Below, one piece after another: positions 27,725 through 39,162 of a stretch of DNA of 64,000 nt. Position numbers and translations under genes: made by a program. Location of the stretch: positions 1-64,000 of the forward strand of contig NZ_WITJ01000006.1 of NCBI RefSeq assembly GCF_009601015.1. The letters run 5' to 3'. The number at the start of each line of letters is the position of its first letter. The first letter of the stretch is position 1. Source of the DNA: Lactococcus hircilactis (lineage in GTDB: Bacteria > Bacillota > Bacilli > Lactobacillales > Streptococcaceae). The notes under the pieces are model-generated. The model did not search any database, was not told where the DNA came from, and worked only from the letters and a program-made list of their open reading frames with translations.

Positions 27725-30700
27725 TTGGCAGGACATGACGTACAATACGGGAAACACCGTACAAGACGCAGTTTTTCGCGCATCAAAGAAGTAATCGGAT
27801 TACCCAATCTGATTGAAGTTCAAACTTCAAGTTATCAAAACTTTCTCGACACTGGCCTCGCAGATGTATTCAAAGAAATGTTTCCGATTGACAACTTTTC
27901 AGGAACAATGGAACTTGAATTCGTAGGCTACGAAATGAAAACCCCTAAATACACTGTTGAAGAAGCGCGCGCACACGATGCGAACTTTTCAGCACCGATT
28001 TATGTTACTTTCCGTCTCGTCAATAAAGAAACAGGCGAATTAAAAACCCAAGAAGTTTTCTTTGGAGATTTCCCATTGATGACAGAGATGGGGACTTTTA
28101 TTAACAATGGTTCTGAGCGTTTAATCGTCAGCCAATTGGTGCGTAGTCCAGGATCTTATTTCCACTTAAAAACAGACAAAAATGGAATCGAAAGCTATGG
28201 ACACACGACAATTCCTAACCGTGGAGCATGGTTTGAATTAGATACGGATGCCAAAGGTGTTGGATATGTCCGCATTGATCGGACACGTAAATTGACCTTT
28301 ACAACAATGGTCCGTGCACTTGGATTTGGCTCAGATGAAGACATTCGTGAACTTTTTGGGGAAAGTGAACTCCTTGAGACCACATTGAGCAAAGATGTGC
28401 ATAAAAATCCTAGTGATACAAGAACTGAAGAAGCACTCAAAGACATCTATGATCGTTTGCGTCCAGGCGAACCAAAAACCGCTGATAGCTCTCGTGGTCT
28501 TTTGGTGGCACGCTTTTTTGATCCAAAACGTTATGACTTTGCACCCGTCGGCCGTTACAAATTCAATAAAAAATTAGCACTCAAAAATCGTCTCCTTAAC
28601 TTGACACTTGCTGAACCCATTGTTGATGAAGAAACAGGAGAAATCCTTGTGGAATCAGAGACATTGGTGACGCGCGATGTCTTAAACATCATTGAACCTT
28701 TACTTGACAACGGTTATGGAATGACAGTATATCATCCTTCAGAAGATGGGGTCATGCTTGGAGATGCTATCGAGGTTCAAACGCTCAAAGTTTATTCACC
28801 AAAAAACCCAGACCGTGTTGTGACACTGATGTCAAACGGTCAAGTTGCACCAGAAGATCGTGTCTTAAAACCAGCCGATGTGCTTGCAAACATTAACTAT
28901 TGGCTTGGACTTTTTGAAGGCATTGGAAAAGTCGATGATATTGACCACCTTGGAAATCGGCGCATCCGATCTGTTGGAGAACTTTTGCAAAACCAAGTCC
29001 GTATTGGACTTTCACGGATGGAACGTGTCATTCGTGAGCGGATGTCATCATCAGAAAATGAAAATATCACACCGCAAGGCTTGATTAACATTCGTCCTGT
29101 GACTGCGTCAATCAAAGAATTCTTTGGTTCATCACAATTATCACAATTTATGGATCAACACAATCCTTTATCAGAACTTTCACACAAACGGCGTTTCTCT
29201 GCCTTAGGACCTGGTGGTATTTCTCGTGACCGTGCATCGTATGAAGTGCGTGACGTTCACTATACTCACTATGGTCGCATGTGCCCTATTGAAACACCTG
29301 AAGGACCAAATATCGGATTGATCAACAACCTCTCAACATACGCTAAAATCAATGAATATGGTTTTATTATGTCACCATTCCGTCGGATTGATCGTGCGAC
29401 TGGTCTTGTAACAGCGGATGTCGAATATTTGACAGCAGATGAAGAAGATAATTATACCGTTGCTCAAGCGAATTCTCCACTGACAGATGACAACCATTTT
29501 GCAAATGATACCGTCATGGCGCGACACGCTGGAGCAAATATTGAAATCGAAGCTGGAACAGTAGATTACATGGATGTTTCTCCTAAACAGGTTGTGGCGA
29601 CAGCTGCTGCATGTATTCCTTTCCTTGAAAATGATGACTCCAACCGTGCACTGATGGGAGCCAATATGCAACGTCAAGCGGTTCCATTGATTGACCCACA
29701 CAGTCCATTAGTCGGAACAGGGATGGAATATCAAATCGCACACGATTCAGGTGCTGCAAGTATTGCAAAATATGACGGAACTTGTGAATACGTTGACGGA
29801 AATGAAGTTCGAATTCGTCGTTCTACTGGTGAACTTGACATTTACAATGTGACGAAATATCAACGTTCTAACTCTGGAACATCCTACAATCAGCGTCCAC
29901 TCGTCAAACTCGGCGATAAAGTTGAAAAAGGAGATGTTGTTATTAATGGTCCATCAATGGCTGATGGTGAATTAGCATTAGGAAATAATCCTTTGATCGC
30001 TTATATGACGTGGGAAGGGTATAACTTTGAAGATGCGGTTATCATGTCAGAACGTATGGTTAAAGACGACGTTTATACTTCTATTGCAATCGAAGAATAT
30101 GAATCAGAAACACGCGACACAAAGCTTGGCCCAGAAGAAATCACACGTGAAATTCCAAACGTAGGAGATGATGCCATCAAGAATCTTGATGAAGATGGAA
30201 TTATCCGCATTGGGGCTGAAGTTGCTGATGGCGATATTTTAGTTGGTAAAGTCACACCAAAAGGTGAAACAGATCCTACACCAGAAGAGCGCTTGTTACG
30301 TGCCATCTTTGGTGAAAAAGCTCGAGAAGTACGAGATACTTCACTTCGTGTACCTCATGGTGGTGGCGGAATTGTCCACCAAGTCCATGTCTTTACGCGC
30401 GAAAATGGGGATGAGTTGCCTTCAGGTGTGAATACACTGGTTCGTGTATTTATTGCTCAAAAACGTAAAATCCGCGTCGGAGATAAAATGTCAGGACGGC
30501 ACGGAAATAAAGGGGTTGTCTCAAACATTGTTCCAGTTGAAGATATGCCTTACCTCCCAGATGGTACACCGATTGATATCATGTTGAATCCACTTGGGGT
30601 GCCTTCACGGATGAATATTGGACAAGTTAAAGAACTTCATTTAGGAATGGCCGCTCGTATTTTGGGAATCCAAAATCGCGAAGCAGGAAAAGATGAGGAC

Positions 30701-31348
30701 TTCTATGTTGCAACTCCTGTTTTTGATGGCGCTTCCGATGAAGAAATCTGGGATACCGTTAAAGAAGCTGGAATGGCAGCAGATGCTAAAACGGTCCTCT
30801 ATGATGGTCGCACGGGGGAACCGTTTGATAACCGGATCTCAGTTGGGGTCATGTACATGATCAAACTTCACCACATGGTTGATGACAAGCTTCATGCGCG
30901 TTCAGTTGGACCTTACTCTCTTGTGACGCAACAGCCACTTGGTGGTAAAGCACAGTTTGGTGGACAACGTTTTGGAGAAATGGAAGTTTGGGCGCTTGAA
31001 GCGTACGGGGCATCTAATGTGCTCCAAGAAATTCTGACGTATAAGTCAGATGATGTCATTGGACGGACACGTGCTTATGAAGCCATTGTAAAAGGTGAGC
31101 GAATTCCACGTCCAGGCCTTCCAGAATCCTTCCGCGTGCTCGTCAAAGAGTTACAATCTCTTGGATTGGATATGAAGGTGCTTGATGCCGATCATAACAC
31201 GATTGATTTGCGTGAATTGGATGATGATATGGATAATCGTCAACCAGAACCAGAGATTACTGCTGAAATGCTTGAAGCACAAGAAGCGATTCTTGATGAA
31301 GCAAAACAAGTAGAACAAACGTTGATTGATACGAATAAAATAGATTAA
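27725..31348 (+). CDS. rpoB: DNA-directed RNA polymerase beta subunit
   Basis: Catalytic-core subunit of RNA polymerase, 1207 residues. It starts with TTG behind AGAGGAGA. The first residues [20 protein letters not shown] match the family. The rifampicin region reads [20 protein letters not shown] then [12 protein letters not shown]. The motif for contact with the active site, HGNKGVVS, and the flap and clamp regions near the C-terminus ([18 protein letters not shown]) are all present. Residues at the rifampicin-binding positions look wild type (QFMDQ, HKRR). No iterated palindrome occurs in its 3.6 kb, unlike less conserved genes. It is followed by rpoC after a gap of about 100 bp. Confidence 0.98.
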   Translation: MAGHDVQYGKHRTRRSFSRIKEVIGLPNLIEVQTSSYQNFLDTGLADVFKEMFPIDNFSGTMELEFVGYEMKTPKYTVEEARAHDANFSAPIYVTFRLVNKETGELKTQEVFFGDFPLMTEMGTFINNGSERLIVSQLVRSPGSYFHLKTDKNGIESYGHTTIPNRGAWFELDTDAKGVGYVRIDRTRKLTFTTMVRALGFGSDEDIRELFGESELLETTLSKDVHKNPSDTRTEEALKDIYDRLRPGEPKTADSSRGLLVARFFDPKRYDFAPVGRYKFNKKLALKNRLLNLTLAEPIVDEETGEILVESETLVTRDVLNIIEPLLDNGYGMTVYHPSEDGVMLGDAIEVQTLKVYSPKNPDRVVTLMSNGQVAPEDRVLKPADVLANINYWLGLFEGIGKVDDIDHLGNRRIRSVGELLQNQVRIGLSRMERVIRERMSSSENENITPQGLINIRPVTASIKEFFGSSQLSQFMDQHNPLSELSHKRRFSALGPGGISRDRASYEVRDVHYTHYGRMCPIETPEGPNIGLINNLSTYAKINEYGFIMSPFRRIDRATGLVTADVEYLTADEEDNYTVAQANSPLTDDNHFANDTVMARHAGANIEIEAGTVDYMDVSPKQVVATAAACIPFLENDDSNRALMGANMQRQAVPLIDPHSPLVGTGMEYQIAHDSGAASIAKYDGTCEYVDGNEVRIRRSTGELDIYNVTKYQRSNSGTSYNQRPLVKLGDKVEKGDVVINGPSMADGELALGNNPLIAYMTWEGYNFEDAVIMSERMVKDDVYTSIAIEEYESETRDTKLGPEEITREIPNVGDDAIKNLDEDGIIRIGAEVADGDILVGKVTPKGETDPTPEERLLRAIFGEKAREVRDTSLRVPHGGGGIVHQVHVFTRENGDELPSGVNTLVRVFIAQKRKIRVGDKMSGRHGNKGVVSNIVPVEDMPYLPDGTPIDIMLNPLGVPSRMNIGQVKELHLGMAARILGIQNREAGKDEDFYVATPVFDGASDEEIWDTVKEAGMAADAKTVLYDGRTGEPFDNRISVGVMYMIKLHHMVDDKLHARSVGPYSLVTQQPLGGKAQFGGQRFGEMEVWALEAYGASNVLQEILTYKSDDVIGRTRAYEAIVKGERIPRPGLPESFRVLVKELQSLGLDMKVLDADHNTIDLRELDDDMDNRQPEPEITAEMLEAQEAILDEAKQVEQTLIDTNKID

Positions 31349-31450
31349 TTGATCCATGCGCTTTTTACGGTAAAAACGGCTAAAAGAGGTCTGAATCGTA
31401 AAGAAGAGCAGCAATGAAAAGGATCAAACGAATAAGAAGTGGAGAAAAAA

Positions 31451-34400
31451 TTGGTCGATGTAAATAAATTTGAGAGTATGCAGATTGGAATCGCATCTCC
31501 CCAAAAAATTCGGTATTGGTCATTTGGTGAAGTTAAAAAACCAGAAACCATCAATTATCGAACACAAAAACCAGAACGTGAAGGACTTTTCGACGAAAGA
31601 ATTTTCGGTCCACAAAAAGACTGGGAATGTGCGTGTGGCAAACTTAAAGGCGTTTTCTATAAAAATCAAGTGTGTGAAGTTTGTGGGGTTCAAGTGACGA
31701 CAGCTAAATCACGTCGTGAACGCATGGGACATATTGAACTTGCTGCTCCTACGTCACACATTTGGTATTTCAAAGGAATTCCTTCACGGATGGGCTTAGC
31801 ACTTGACATGAGTCCTCGTGCACTGGAAGAAATCATTTATTTTGCTAGTTATGTGGTTACGGATCCTAAAGAAACTGATCTTGAGAAAAAACAACTTTTA
31901 ACAGAGCGGGAATATCGCGAACAACTTTTGAAAAATGGTTTTGGGTCATTCGTTGCAAAAATGGGTGCTGAAGCAATTCAAGACTTGTTAAATGATGTAG
32001 ATTTGGATAAGGAAATCGCTGAACTTAAAGAAGAGTTGAAAGTAATTTCTGGACAACGTCGGGTTAAAGTCATCCGTCGCTTAGATGTATTGTCTGCTTT
32101 CCGTAAATCTGGCAATCGTTTGGAGTGGATGGTCCTTAATGTGCTTCCTGTGATTCCACCGGATTTGCGTCCGATGGTTCAACTGGATGGCGGACGTTTT
32201 GCGACTTCTGATTTGAATGATTTGTATCGACGTGTGATCAATCGGAACAATCGGTTGAAACGTTTGATGGAGCTCAACGCCCCAAATATTATTGTTCAAA
32301 ATGAAAAACGGATGCTTCAAGAAGCAGTAGATACACTGATTGATAATGGCCGTCGTGGTCGTCCGATTACGGGCGCTTCAAATCGTCCATTGAAATCACT
32401 TTCTCACATGTTAAAAGGAAAACAAGGACGTTTCCGTCAAAACTTGCTTGGGAAACGTGTGGATTATTCAGGACGTTCTGTTATTGCTGTTGGTCCGACC
32501 CTTAAAACCTATCAAATGGGACTTCCACGTGAGATGGCGATCGAATTATTTAAACCATTCGTGATGTCTGAACTTGTGAAGCGAGAATTGGCTGCTAACA
32601 TTCGTGCAGCTAAACGGAAAGTGGAACGCCAAGATTTTGAAGTTTGGGATGTGTTAGAAGATGTGGTCAAAGAACACCCTGTTCTTTTGAATCGCGCACC
32701 GACCCTTCACCGTTTGGGGATTCAAGCGTATGAGCCTGTTTTGATTGATGGTAAAGCCATGCGTCTTCATCCATTAGCTTGTGAAGCTTTCAATGCGGAC
32801 TTTGATGGAGACCAAATGGCGATTCACTTGCCTTTGTCTGAAGAAGCACAAGCTGAAGCAAGATTGTTGATGCTTGGTGCTGAACACATCTTGAATCCTA
32901 AAGATGGAAAACCCGTTGTTACTCCTTCACAAGATATGGTCCTTGGGAATTATTATATTACGATGGAACAAAAACATCGTGAAGGTGAAGGAATGATTTT
33001 TGCGAGTCCTGAGGAAGTTGAGATTGCACGAACAAATGGAATTGTGCATTTACATTCTCGTGTCGGAATTTTAGCAAGTGCGTTAGATCGTCCTTGGACG
33101 CAAGATCAAAAAGATAAAATTTTGGTCACTACTGTTGGTAAAATTTTATTTAATAACATCATTCCATCATTGATGCCGTTCATTAATGAACCAACAGATG
33201 CAAATTTGACCACTCAAACAGAGGATCGTTTCTTTATGACTTCAGGTGAAGATATTCATGAATTTCTTGAAAATCTTCCTACAGTGTTGCCATTTAAGAA
33301 AAAATATTTGGGTAAAATTATCGCTGAAGTCTTCAAGCGTTATGGGACTACTGCAACATCAATGTTTCTTGATGAATTGAAAAATCTGGGCTATCACCAA
33401 TCTACTTTGGCTGGCTTGACTGTCGGAATCGCTGATATTCCAACGGTTGATAAAAAACCTGAAATCATTGAAGCAGCACATGAAAAAGTGGCTCAAATCA
33501 CCAAACAATTCCGTCGTGGGTTGATTACGGATGATGAGCGTTATACGCACGTGTGTGATGTTTGGCGTGATGCTAAAGAAGCACTTGAAAAAGAATTGAT
33601 TGCGCATCAAGACATTTCAAATCCAATCGTTATGATGATGGATTCTGGTGCGCGTGGGAATATTTCAAACTTCTCACAACTTTCTGGAATGCGTGGACTG
33701 ATGGCAGCTCCTAATGGTAAAACCATGGAACTTCCTGTTATTTCAAACTTCCGTGAAGGATTGACCGTACAAGAAATGTTCTTCTCAACTCACGGGGCGC
33801 GTAAAGGGATGACTGATACGGCACTTAAGACAGCTGAATCTGGTTATTTAACACGTCGTTTGGTTGACGTGGCACAAGATGTGATCATCCGCGAAGAAGA
33901 TTGTGGAACAGATCGTGGACTTTTGGTTAAAGAAATTGCCAATGGAAAAGAAATGATTGAACCTTTGTTTGAACGTTTGGTTGGTCGTTACACGAAAAAA
34001 ACAGTCGTTAATCCTGAGACGGGTGAAACCATTATTGGTGAAAATCAATTGATCACTGAGGAAGTGGCAAATCAAATTATTGATGCTGGTGTTGAAGAAG
34101 TGACGATTCGTTCAATCTTTACATGTAAAACTCCTCATGGCGTATGTAAACACTGTTATGGGATGGACATGGCAACAGGTGGGATAGTTGAAGTTGGTGA
34201 AGCTGTCGGAATCGTTGCGGCGCAAGCCATTGGTGAACCTGGAACTCAATTGACCATGCGTAACTTCCACTTTGGTGGTGTGGCTGGTAATGCCGATATC
34301 ACTCAAGGGCTTCCTCGTGTTCAAGAAATTTTTGAAGCACGAAATCCTAAAGGGGAAGCAACCATCACAGAAGTCACTGGAGTTGTTCAAGCTTTTGTTG

Positions 34401-35086
34401 AAGATGCTGCAACTCGGACGCGTGAAATCACGATTAAAGGGGAGACAGACACACGTTCTTATGTGGTTCCAATGTCGTCACCATTGATGGTGGAAGAAGG
34501 AGAATTCATTCATCGTGGGGCTCCGCTTGTTCAAGGTTCTATTGAGCCTAAACACTTGCTCCAAGTGCGTGATGCTTTATCTGTTGAAACGTACTTGCTT
34601 GCTGAGGTCCAGAAAACTTACCGTGGTCAAGGGGTTGAAATCGGCGATAAGCACATTGAGGTGATGGTTCGCCAAATGTTGCGTAAGATTCGCGTGATGG
34701 ATAACGGCTCAACAGATGTCTTACCAGGTTCGTTGATTGAAATCGATGATTTTGAAAAGATTAATGAAACTGCTTTGTTAAATGGTGAAATGCCTGCGAC
34801 AGGTCGTCCGGTCTTGATGGGAATCACTAAAGCCTCACTTGAGACAAATTCGTTCTTGTCAGCTGCTTCATTCCAAGAAACAACGCGTGTATTGACGGAC
34901 GCTGCAATTCGTGGTAAGGAAGATCACTTGCTTGGATTGAAAGAAAATGTCATTATCGGTAAGATTATTCCTGCTGGTACTGGGATGGCACGTTATCGCA
35001 ATTTGGAACCATTGTCAGATTTGACAAATGCTCCAGAAATTGTGAAACCTGAACCAGTCGTTGTTGTTGAGACGGTGAAAAAATAA
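31451..35086 (+). CDS. rpoC: DNA-directed RNA polymerase beta-prime subunit
   Basis: The subunit with the catalytic magnesium site, about 1211 residues. I place the start at TTG 31451 ([10 protein letters not shown]) because GTGGAG at 31439 is a good ribosome site for it, while the in-frame GTG at 31439 would use that site as coding sequence. The N-terminal zinc site is CACGKL...CEVCGV. The catalytic motif is NADFDGDQM. The second zinc site has [13 protein letters not shown], and the trigger loop region [13 protein letters not shown] is intact. Both rpoB and rpoC use TTG starts, as in other lactococci. A strong terminator closes the operon. Confidence 0.97.
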   Translation: MVDVNKFESMQIGIASPQKIRYWSFGEVKKPETINYRTQKPEREGLFDERIFGPQKDWECACGKLKGVFYKNQVCEVCGVQVTTAKSRRERMGHIELAAPTSHIWYFKGIPSRMGLALDMSPRALEEIIYFASYVVTDPKETDLEKKQLLTEREYREQLLKNGFGSFVAKMGAEAIQDLLNDVDLDKEIAELKEELKVISGQRRVKVIRRLDVLSAFRKSGNRLEWMVLNVLPVIPPDLRPMVQLDGGRFATSDLNDLYRRVINRNNRLKRLMELNAPNIIVQNEKRMLQEAVDTLIDNGRRGRPITGASNRPLKSLSHMLKGKQGRFRQNLLGKRVDYSGRSVIAVGPTLKTYQMGLPREMAIELFKPFVMSELVKRELAANIRAAKRKVERQDFEVWDVLEDVVKEHPVLLNRAPTLHRLGIQAYEPVLIDGKAMRLHPLACEAFNADFDGDQMAIHLPLSEEAQAEARLLMLGAEHILNPKDGKPVVTPSQDMVLGNYYITMEQKHREGEGMIFASPEEVEIARTNGIVHLHSRVGILASALDRPWTQDQKDKILVTTVGKILFNNIIPSLMPFINEPTDANLTTQTEDRFFMTSGEDIHEFLENLPTVLPFKKKYLGKIIAEVFKRYGTTATSMFLDELKNLGYHQSTLAGLTVGIADIPTVDKKPEIIEAAHEKVAQITKQFRRGLITDDERYTHVCDVWRDAKEALEKELIAHQDISNPIVMMMDSGARGNISNFSQLSGMRGLMAAPNGKTMELPVISNFREGLTVQEMFFSTHGARKGMTDTALKTAESGYLTRRLVDVAQDVIIREEDCGTDRGLLVKEIANGKEMIEPLFERLVGRYTKKTVVNPETGETIIGENQLITEEVANQIIDAGVEEVTIRSIFTCKTPHGVCKHCYGMDMATGGIVEVGEAVGIVAAQAIGEPGTQLTMRNFHFGGVAGNADITQGLPRVQEIFEARNPKGEATITEVTGVVQAFVEDAATRTREITIKGETDTRSYVVPMSSPLMVEEGEFIHRGAPLVQGSIEPKHLLQVRDALSVETYLLAEVQKTYRGQGVEIGDKHIEVMVRQMLRKIRVMDNGSTDVLPGSLIEIDDFEKINETALLNGEMPATGRPVLMGITKASLETNSFLSAASFQETTRVLTDAAIRGKEDHLLGLKENVIIGKIIPAGTGMARYRNLEPLSDLTNAPEIVKPEPVVVVETVKK

Positions 35087-35090
35087 TAAA

Positions 35091-35132
35091 AAACAAGTTT
35101 TTTGATGTGTTGTTCAAAAAACTTGTTTTTTT
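35091..35132 (+). terminator. Terminator of the rpoBC operon
   Basis: AAACAAGTTTTTTGA (35091-35105) pairs perfectly with TCAAAAAACTTGTTT (35114-35128) around an 8-nt loop, then T's. A copy of the iterated palindrome (35139-35152) follows at once, inside the left direct repeat. Confidence 0.9.
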
Positions 35133-35224
35133 CATTTCTGTCAGTACTGACAGAAATTTTTGAGTTGAAAATGCGAATCATCAGTAAAAAATGGTTCGTT
35201 TTTCTGTTGTGATTGTAAGGAGAT
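35128..35224. repeat. Left 97-bp direct repeat of the accessory island
   Basis: Matches 39336-39432 at 96 of 97 positions (one T/A difference). It contains the iterated palindrome (35139-35152) and, on the minus strand, the last 14 codons and stop of the lipid-kinase gene whose complete copy lies at the right repeat (DLLTITTEKRTIFY). It is therefore a duplicated 3' end left by the insertion or by a tandem duplication. Confidence 0.95.
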
Positions 35225-35261
35225 TTTTCTTATACGTTTTTTGAAGTATAAAGAGACTAAA

Positions 35262-35885
35262 TCATCCTAGATGAACTTGTTCATCCATTTTATTCCAAAC
35301 AAATGGGCTGTGCGTTGCGATAATCACTGTTGATGATTCTGTCAACAATGACAAAATCAAATCAATCACTTCTCGTCCATTTTTTTCGTCTAAACTAGCA
35401 GTAGGTTCATCTGCAAGAATTATTGGTGGATTTTTTATCATCACTTTTGCGATTGCAACCCGCTGAGCTTCTCCACCAGATAAAGAGTAGATTTTTCGCT
35501 TCATATCGGGAATTAAATTTACTTTTTTTAATGTTTCTATCATTATATTTTGGCGATCAATTTTTGAAATTTTTTTTCCTATAAATGCTAAATCTAAATT
35601 ATGTTCTATCGTTTCATTATCAATCAATCCATAATTTTGAAACAAATAACCGATATCATCTCGAAAATAAAATTGTTCTTTTATTTTTTTTAAATCTTTT
35701 CCATCAATCAGCACTTGACCAGAATTTATTTTTTCAAGTTTTCCTATAATATTTAAGAGTGTAGTTTTTCCTGAACCAGAATTCCCGACTAAAGCATAAC
35801 TCTTTCCAGTTTCGAAACGATAAGAAAAATCAATTAATATTTTGTGATCACCGAAATATTTCGTTATATTTTTCAATTCAATCAT
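35262..35885 (-). CDS. ABC transporter ATPase of a bacteriocin/peptide export system
   Basis: A 207-residue stand-alone ATPase of the MacB/LolD-like class. Walker A GNSGSGKTT (about 35-43), signature LSGGEAQRVA (about 130-139) and Walker B IILADEPTAS (about 152-161) are complete. It starts 1 bp after the permease gene ends, so the two are one unit. In lactococci and streptococci, the same pair (short ATPase plus seven-helix 'bacteriocin-associated' permease of about 650 residues) accompanies lactococcin-972-type peptides and is thought to provide export or immunity. That assignment is inferred from size, order and resemblance. Confidence 0.85.
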   Translation of the reverse strand: MIELKNITKYFGDHKILIDFSYRFETGKSYALVGNSGSGKTTLLNIIGKLEKINSGQVLIDGKDLKKIKEQFYFRDDIGYLFQNYGLIDNETIEHNLDLAFIGKKISKIDRQNIMIETLKKVNLIPDMKRKIYSLSGGEAQRVAIAKVMIKNPPIILADEPTASLDEKNGREVIDLILSLLTESSTVIIATHSPFVWNKMDEQVHLG

Positions 35886-35886
35886 T

Positions 35887-37881
35887 TTATAATCCTTTCA
35901 AATAAAGTACGTTTGCTTGTATATCCCGCCATATCTGTATAGCAAATAAACTAAATATTAAAAATAAGTAAATCACTGAAACAAGAAGTGCTTCATTCGG
36001 TAGATGAAGTAAGTATTTAGCGACAAGCGAAATCAAAGTGAGCAGAAGAAAGACAATCGTAAGATAAGATTTATGAATCTCTAAACGAGATTTTCCTGCT
36101 AAACGTAAAATCAAGAACTGTTTTCGATTTTGATAAAGATAGATTGAGTTGAGCAGAGATATTAAAATTAAAGAAGAAAAGAGACATAAAATATTGACCG
36201 CTATTAATAGATTGCGTTGATGGGTTGCACGTGAAACACGTGCTGTGATACCATAATAGCCGTTTACGAAAGCACCAATGGTATTTTCAAGATGATATTT
36301 TTGAGCTAAAATTTTTATTTCTGAGGGATGAGTGATGATGATTTGAGAACTTGAAAGAAACATTTCAAAGTAATTTGAAATCGTATCCGCAGGGATTTTT
36401 TCAAAAGATTTTTCATTTACGATAATAAAAATTGGACTTTGTGAAAAAGATTCTGTGCTTGCTGTGTAAGGGGCAATGACGTTAAAAGCAAAAAAGGGGT
36501 GATCATCTGAGTATGTTGTTATGATACTATTTTTCATTAAACCGATGGACGTTTCATTCACGGCCCATTTGGCGCCTAGATCTTCTATGTTTAAATGTCT
36601 TTGAGATGGAATTAAAATGCCATATTGTCCACTTTTTAACTGATTGAGTTTATTTTTTAAATCATTATCTAAATGAATTTTTGAAGCTTTCAAATAATTC
36701 ATATTAACCATCATCACATTCGCTCCAGGATTCAAAGGAGAATATGGAGAAGTGTCTAATGTACTCATTGTTTTTTTCATTTCATCAAGTCCAATGCGTT
36801 GTGAAAAAGTATTTGTCGCTAATATTGTATCGGGAAGGTTGAGTAAATTCAGCGTAAATTTTTTGATGTTTTCGGGATTTTCATTAGATAAAGAGAGTGT
36901 GGTTGCAAAATATTGCTGTTTCTTTTTCCAAGCTGTTTGACCGGATTGAAGATTTGATAGAAGATGAGAGGCCTGATTTAAGCTTGTTATAGAGTGCATT
37001 GAAGCAAAAAGTGCGAAAGATTGGAAAAAAACAGTCACCACAAAAATGAGTATAAAAGGACTCTTTCCTTTAATTGAAAGATTTATTGGTTGGATTTGTA
37101 GGAGGTAGAACAAGAGGGTAGAAATGATTAAGGAGAGCATAAAAAAGATCAGTCCACCAATACTGAGCGTCGTCAAAATAATTTGACTATAATAAAATGA
37201 AAAATGTCCTTGAATTGTAAACCATCCAATTGCTAAACCACTAAATAGGATTGTTAAAAATACAATAAATTGACCTTCTTTTAGAATGCCAAAGAAAGCT
37301 AAACGAAATCGACTGATTCCAGAAAGACGGCGAATCCCATCACTTTTTAATCGCTCAATTGCACAAACTAAAACAAGTGCAGCAAATGCGATTAAAATAA
37401 TTCCTACAGGGATTCGATAAATCAAATTCAAATCATTAAGCGTACTCCAGCGAATATCATTGGACAATAAACCAGCTTGATTTCCTAGTGCATTAAGCTG
37501 TTTAACCAGTGTGTTTGGACGAATGCTATTTCCAATAATGTAATAGTACCCAATGTCTGGTGCTTTTGAGAGAATGTTTGATTTTTTTTCTTCTGGAAAA
37601 TTATTAGGAAGGGTTCCTTTCCCAATTTTTTCAAAGACATAGGTTGTGTTTCCTGTGCCATCATTCTTATCTAAATAAATTTCCTTTGCAATAATGATAT
37701 GATGAGTTAAAGCAATATTTTCCAACTCTTTATGAAGATTCAAATTTGCTTTGTTAATGCTAATAAAAGGTTTTGTTCCACTGGCATACCCTGAGGAAAT
37801 TGTAGTAATCGTATAAATTGTAAAACAAGTTAAAAGTGCAAAAGAAAAAATAAGCAAAAAATTTTTCAAAAATCGATACAT
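35887..37881 (-). CDS. Bacteriocin-associated ABC permease (FtsX/MacB-like)
   Basis: A 664-residue membrane protein: an N-terminal helix (KNFLLIFSFALLTCFTIYTI), a first outer domain (about 35-155), three to four helices (about 157-300), a second outer domain (about 305-530), then three closing helices. The duplicated 'helix-outer domain-helices' layout resembles permeases annotated as bacteriocin-associated integral membrane proteins. It has a strong ribosome site (AGGAGGA). An intrinsic hairpin sits just upstream (37897-37932), between it and the peptide remnant, a typical way to make less transporter than peptide. It works with the ATPase that follows after 1 bp. Confidence 0.8.
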   Translation of the reverse strand: MYRFLKNFLLIFSFALLTCFTIYTITTISSGYASGTKPFISINKANLNLHKELENIALTHHIIIAKEIYLDKNDGTGNTTYVFEKIGKGTLPNNFPEEKKSNILSKAPDIGYYYIIGNSIRPNTLVKQLNALGNQAGLLSNDIRWSTLNDLNLIYRIPVGIILIAFAALVLVCAIERLKSDGIRRLSGISRFRLAFFGILKEGQFIVFLTILFSGLAIGWFTIQGHFSFYYSQIILTTLSIGGLIFFMLSLIISTLLFYLLQIQPINLSIKGKSPFILIFVVTVFFQSFALFASMHSITSLNQASHLLSNLQSGQTAWKKKQQYFATTLSLSNENPENIKKFTLNLLNLPDTILATNTFSQRIGLDEMKKTMSTLDTSPYSPLNPGANVMMVNMNYLKASKIHLDNDLKNKLNQLKSGQYGILIPSQRHLNIEDLGAKWAVNETSIGLMKNSIITTYSDDHPFFAFNVIAPYTASTESFSQSPIFIIVNEKSFEKIPADTISNYFEMFLSSSQIIITHPSEIKILAQKYHLENTIGAFVNGYYGITARVSRATHQRNLLIAVNILCLFSSLILISLLNSIYLYQNRKQFLILRLAGKSRLEIHKSYLTIVFLLLTLISLVAKYLLHLPNEALLVSVIYLFLIFSLFAIQIWRDIQANVLYLKGL

Positions 37882-37896
37882 TAATATCCTCCTGAT

Positions 37897-37932
37897 AAAA
37901 GAAACGTCTATTTTAAAAGAGACGCTTCTTTT
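37897..37932 (-). terminator. Hairpin between the peptide remnant and the permease gene
   Basis: On the minus strand, AAAAGAAGCGTCT pairs over 13 positions (one G-U) with AGACGTTTCTTTT, loop 10 nt, ending in TTTT. Placed between the stop of the peptide frame and the permease ribosome site, it would act as a partial terminator within a peptide-transporter operon. Confidence 0.75.
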
Positions 37933-37935
37933 GGT

Positions 37936-38169
37936 TTATTTATTTACAGAATGAACATCGTTGCTTGCTGATGTTGAAAATGTGACACCACTGGAAACAG
38001 AGATATTTCCGAAGCTTAGGCGAGCATAAGATGGGGTAGAATGTACAACACCAGTATTGGTTATTTTAGTTCCGTTATAATAAACAGATGAAACAGGCGT
38101 TGCTACATTATCGGTTAATTGAGAGAAAGCAGAAGGATTCCTTAATAAGAGTATAGCAAAAAATAAGGT
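37936..38169 (-). pseudogene. Remnant of a small secreted peptide gene (no start codon)
   Basis: An open frame of 77 codons on the minus strand, ending at TAA 37936-37938 and preceded by an in-frame TAA at 38170-38172. It has no ATG, GTG or TTG. It reads ...NPSAFSQLTDNVATPVSSVY, then YNGTKITNTG... and ends SASNDVHSVNK. PSAFS followed by QLTD resembles a signal-peptidase site, and the rest is rich in Ser, Thr, Asn and Val like a small secreted peptide. An AAGGA ribosome-site-like block and a TATACT box lie directly before it, as if a deletion had removed the start and signal peptide. Its place before the ABC pair suggests the original substrate. I cannot match it to lactococcin 972 by eye. Confidence 0.5.
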
Positions 38170-38213
38170 TTAAAAATTAACCCTTTGCATATCTGCACAA
38201 GGGGAAATTTTGT

Positions 38214-39068
38214 TTATAAATTCTTTATTTCTTCTCTTAGATTTTTTGCTAGCCCAGAAAAACCATATTTTTCTAAAAAATCCGCACTTTCGTGCATTTT
38301 TATTTTTCCGCTTTCATGTCCTGCTTTGTAATAATACCATCCTTTATTATAATTCATCATTACTTTTTCATAGAGAAAATCAACATTAATCGTCATTGCT
38401 TCCAAATAATTGATATATCTTAATGCCTGACTCAAGTCATTTCTTTCAAGCCAAATCGCTGTAAAATTTAAGAAAGTTCTGATGGCAATTCGCTTATTTA
38501 ACATAATGTTCTGATAAAATTTATCTTTTTCTACCGCGGCACGTCCTAGCATTTTTAATTCACTGTCCTTAAAAATACTTACCGTATTTCCAAGCACCCA
38601 AAATTCATATCTTCCCCATTCTTCAACATTTAATAAGTATTCTTTAATATATTCCACTTCATTACGACCAATTCGAAATTTGATTAAAATGTGAGATAAT
38701 ACTGTTTTTACTACAATGGCATTAATTTTTAAATGCATTTTTTGCGGATTTTTGATACTTTTTTCTTCCCAAAATGTTATCATTTCGCTGAGAAGTTTAA
38801 TATTTCTTTCATCATACGCTGTTTTTAATTCTTCTCGAAAAGAAAATTCTTCTGACATATTATAATTGTCTGCAATGCTTTGAAACTCATCAAGCGTAAC
38901 AGACATATTTTGTAGAAGTAATAAAAATTTATTGATTGTGAGTGTTGTTTCTCCATTTTCAAATCGACTAATTTGAGATTGTGAAATTTCTTTGTCAGCA
39001 ATCATCGCACGTGACATTTTCTTTGATTCTCTTACAATACGTAAAATTTTTCCAGAATGATCTAACAT
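38214..39068 (-). CDS. Rgg/GadR/MutR-family regulator
   Basis: A 284-residue cytosolic regulator. The N-terminal helix-turn-helix (ILRIVRESKKMSRAMIADKE, then ISQSQISRFENGETTLTI) spans about 8-50. The rest is an all-helical repeat domain ending in a short alpha repeat, the peptide-binding fold of Rgg proteins. Rgg proteins are receptors for short hydrophobic peptides (SHPs) that are re-imported by an oligopeptide permease. The gene has a good ribosome site (AGGAG) and is divergent from a candidate SHP gene 95 bp away. It is the likely switch for the neighbouring peptide-transporter genes. Confidence 0.85.
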   Translation of the reverse strand: MLDHSGKILRIVRESKKMSRAMIADKEISQSQISRFENGETTLTINKFLLLLQNMSVTLDEFQSIADNYNMSEEFSFREELKTAYDERNIKLLSEMITFWEEKSIKNPQKMHLKINAIVVKTVLSHILIKFRIGRNEVEYIKEYLLNVEEWGRYEFWVLGNTVSIFKDSELKMLGRAAVEKDKFYQNIMLNKRIAIRTFLNFTAIWLERNDLSQALRYINYLEAMTINVDFLYEKVMMNYNKGWYYYKAGHESGKIKMHESADFLEKYGFSGLAKNLREEIKNL

Positions 39069-39122
39069 GTATGGGCTCCTAGCAGATATGCAACTTATTT
39101 TTTTTATTTTTATTTTTTGGTG

Positions 39123-39128
39123 TATGAT
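39123..39128 (+). promoter_or_regulatory. -10 box of the SHP-like gene
   Basis: TATGAT, 34 bp before the ATG at 39163. Upstream is a T-rich tract with no good -35, as expected of promoters that need an Rgg activator. Confidence 0.5.
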
Positions 39129-39162
39129 GAAAAATGGAGGTTTCTTTAAGAAAGGGGATCGA

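Noticed and set aside
31439-31450. GTG 31439 as the rpoC start
   Set aside because: GTGGAG there serves better as ribosome site for the TTG at 31451, which gives the family's usual MVDVNKF start.
35341-35354. TGTCAACAATGACA inside the island ATPase gene as a palindrome copy
   Set aside because: Differs at two central positions and is not a perfect match to the word, so it is not counted.
37936-38169. Identification of the peptide remnant as lactococcin 972
   Set aside because: The transporter pair is of that kind, but the readable peptide shares no clear motif with lactococcin 972 by eye.
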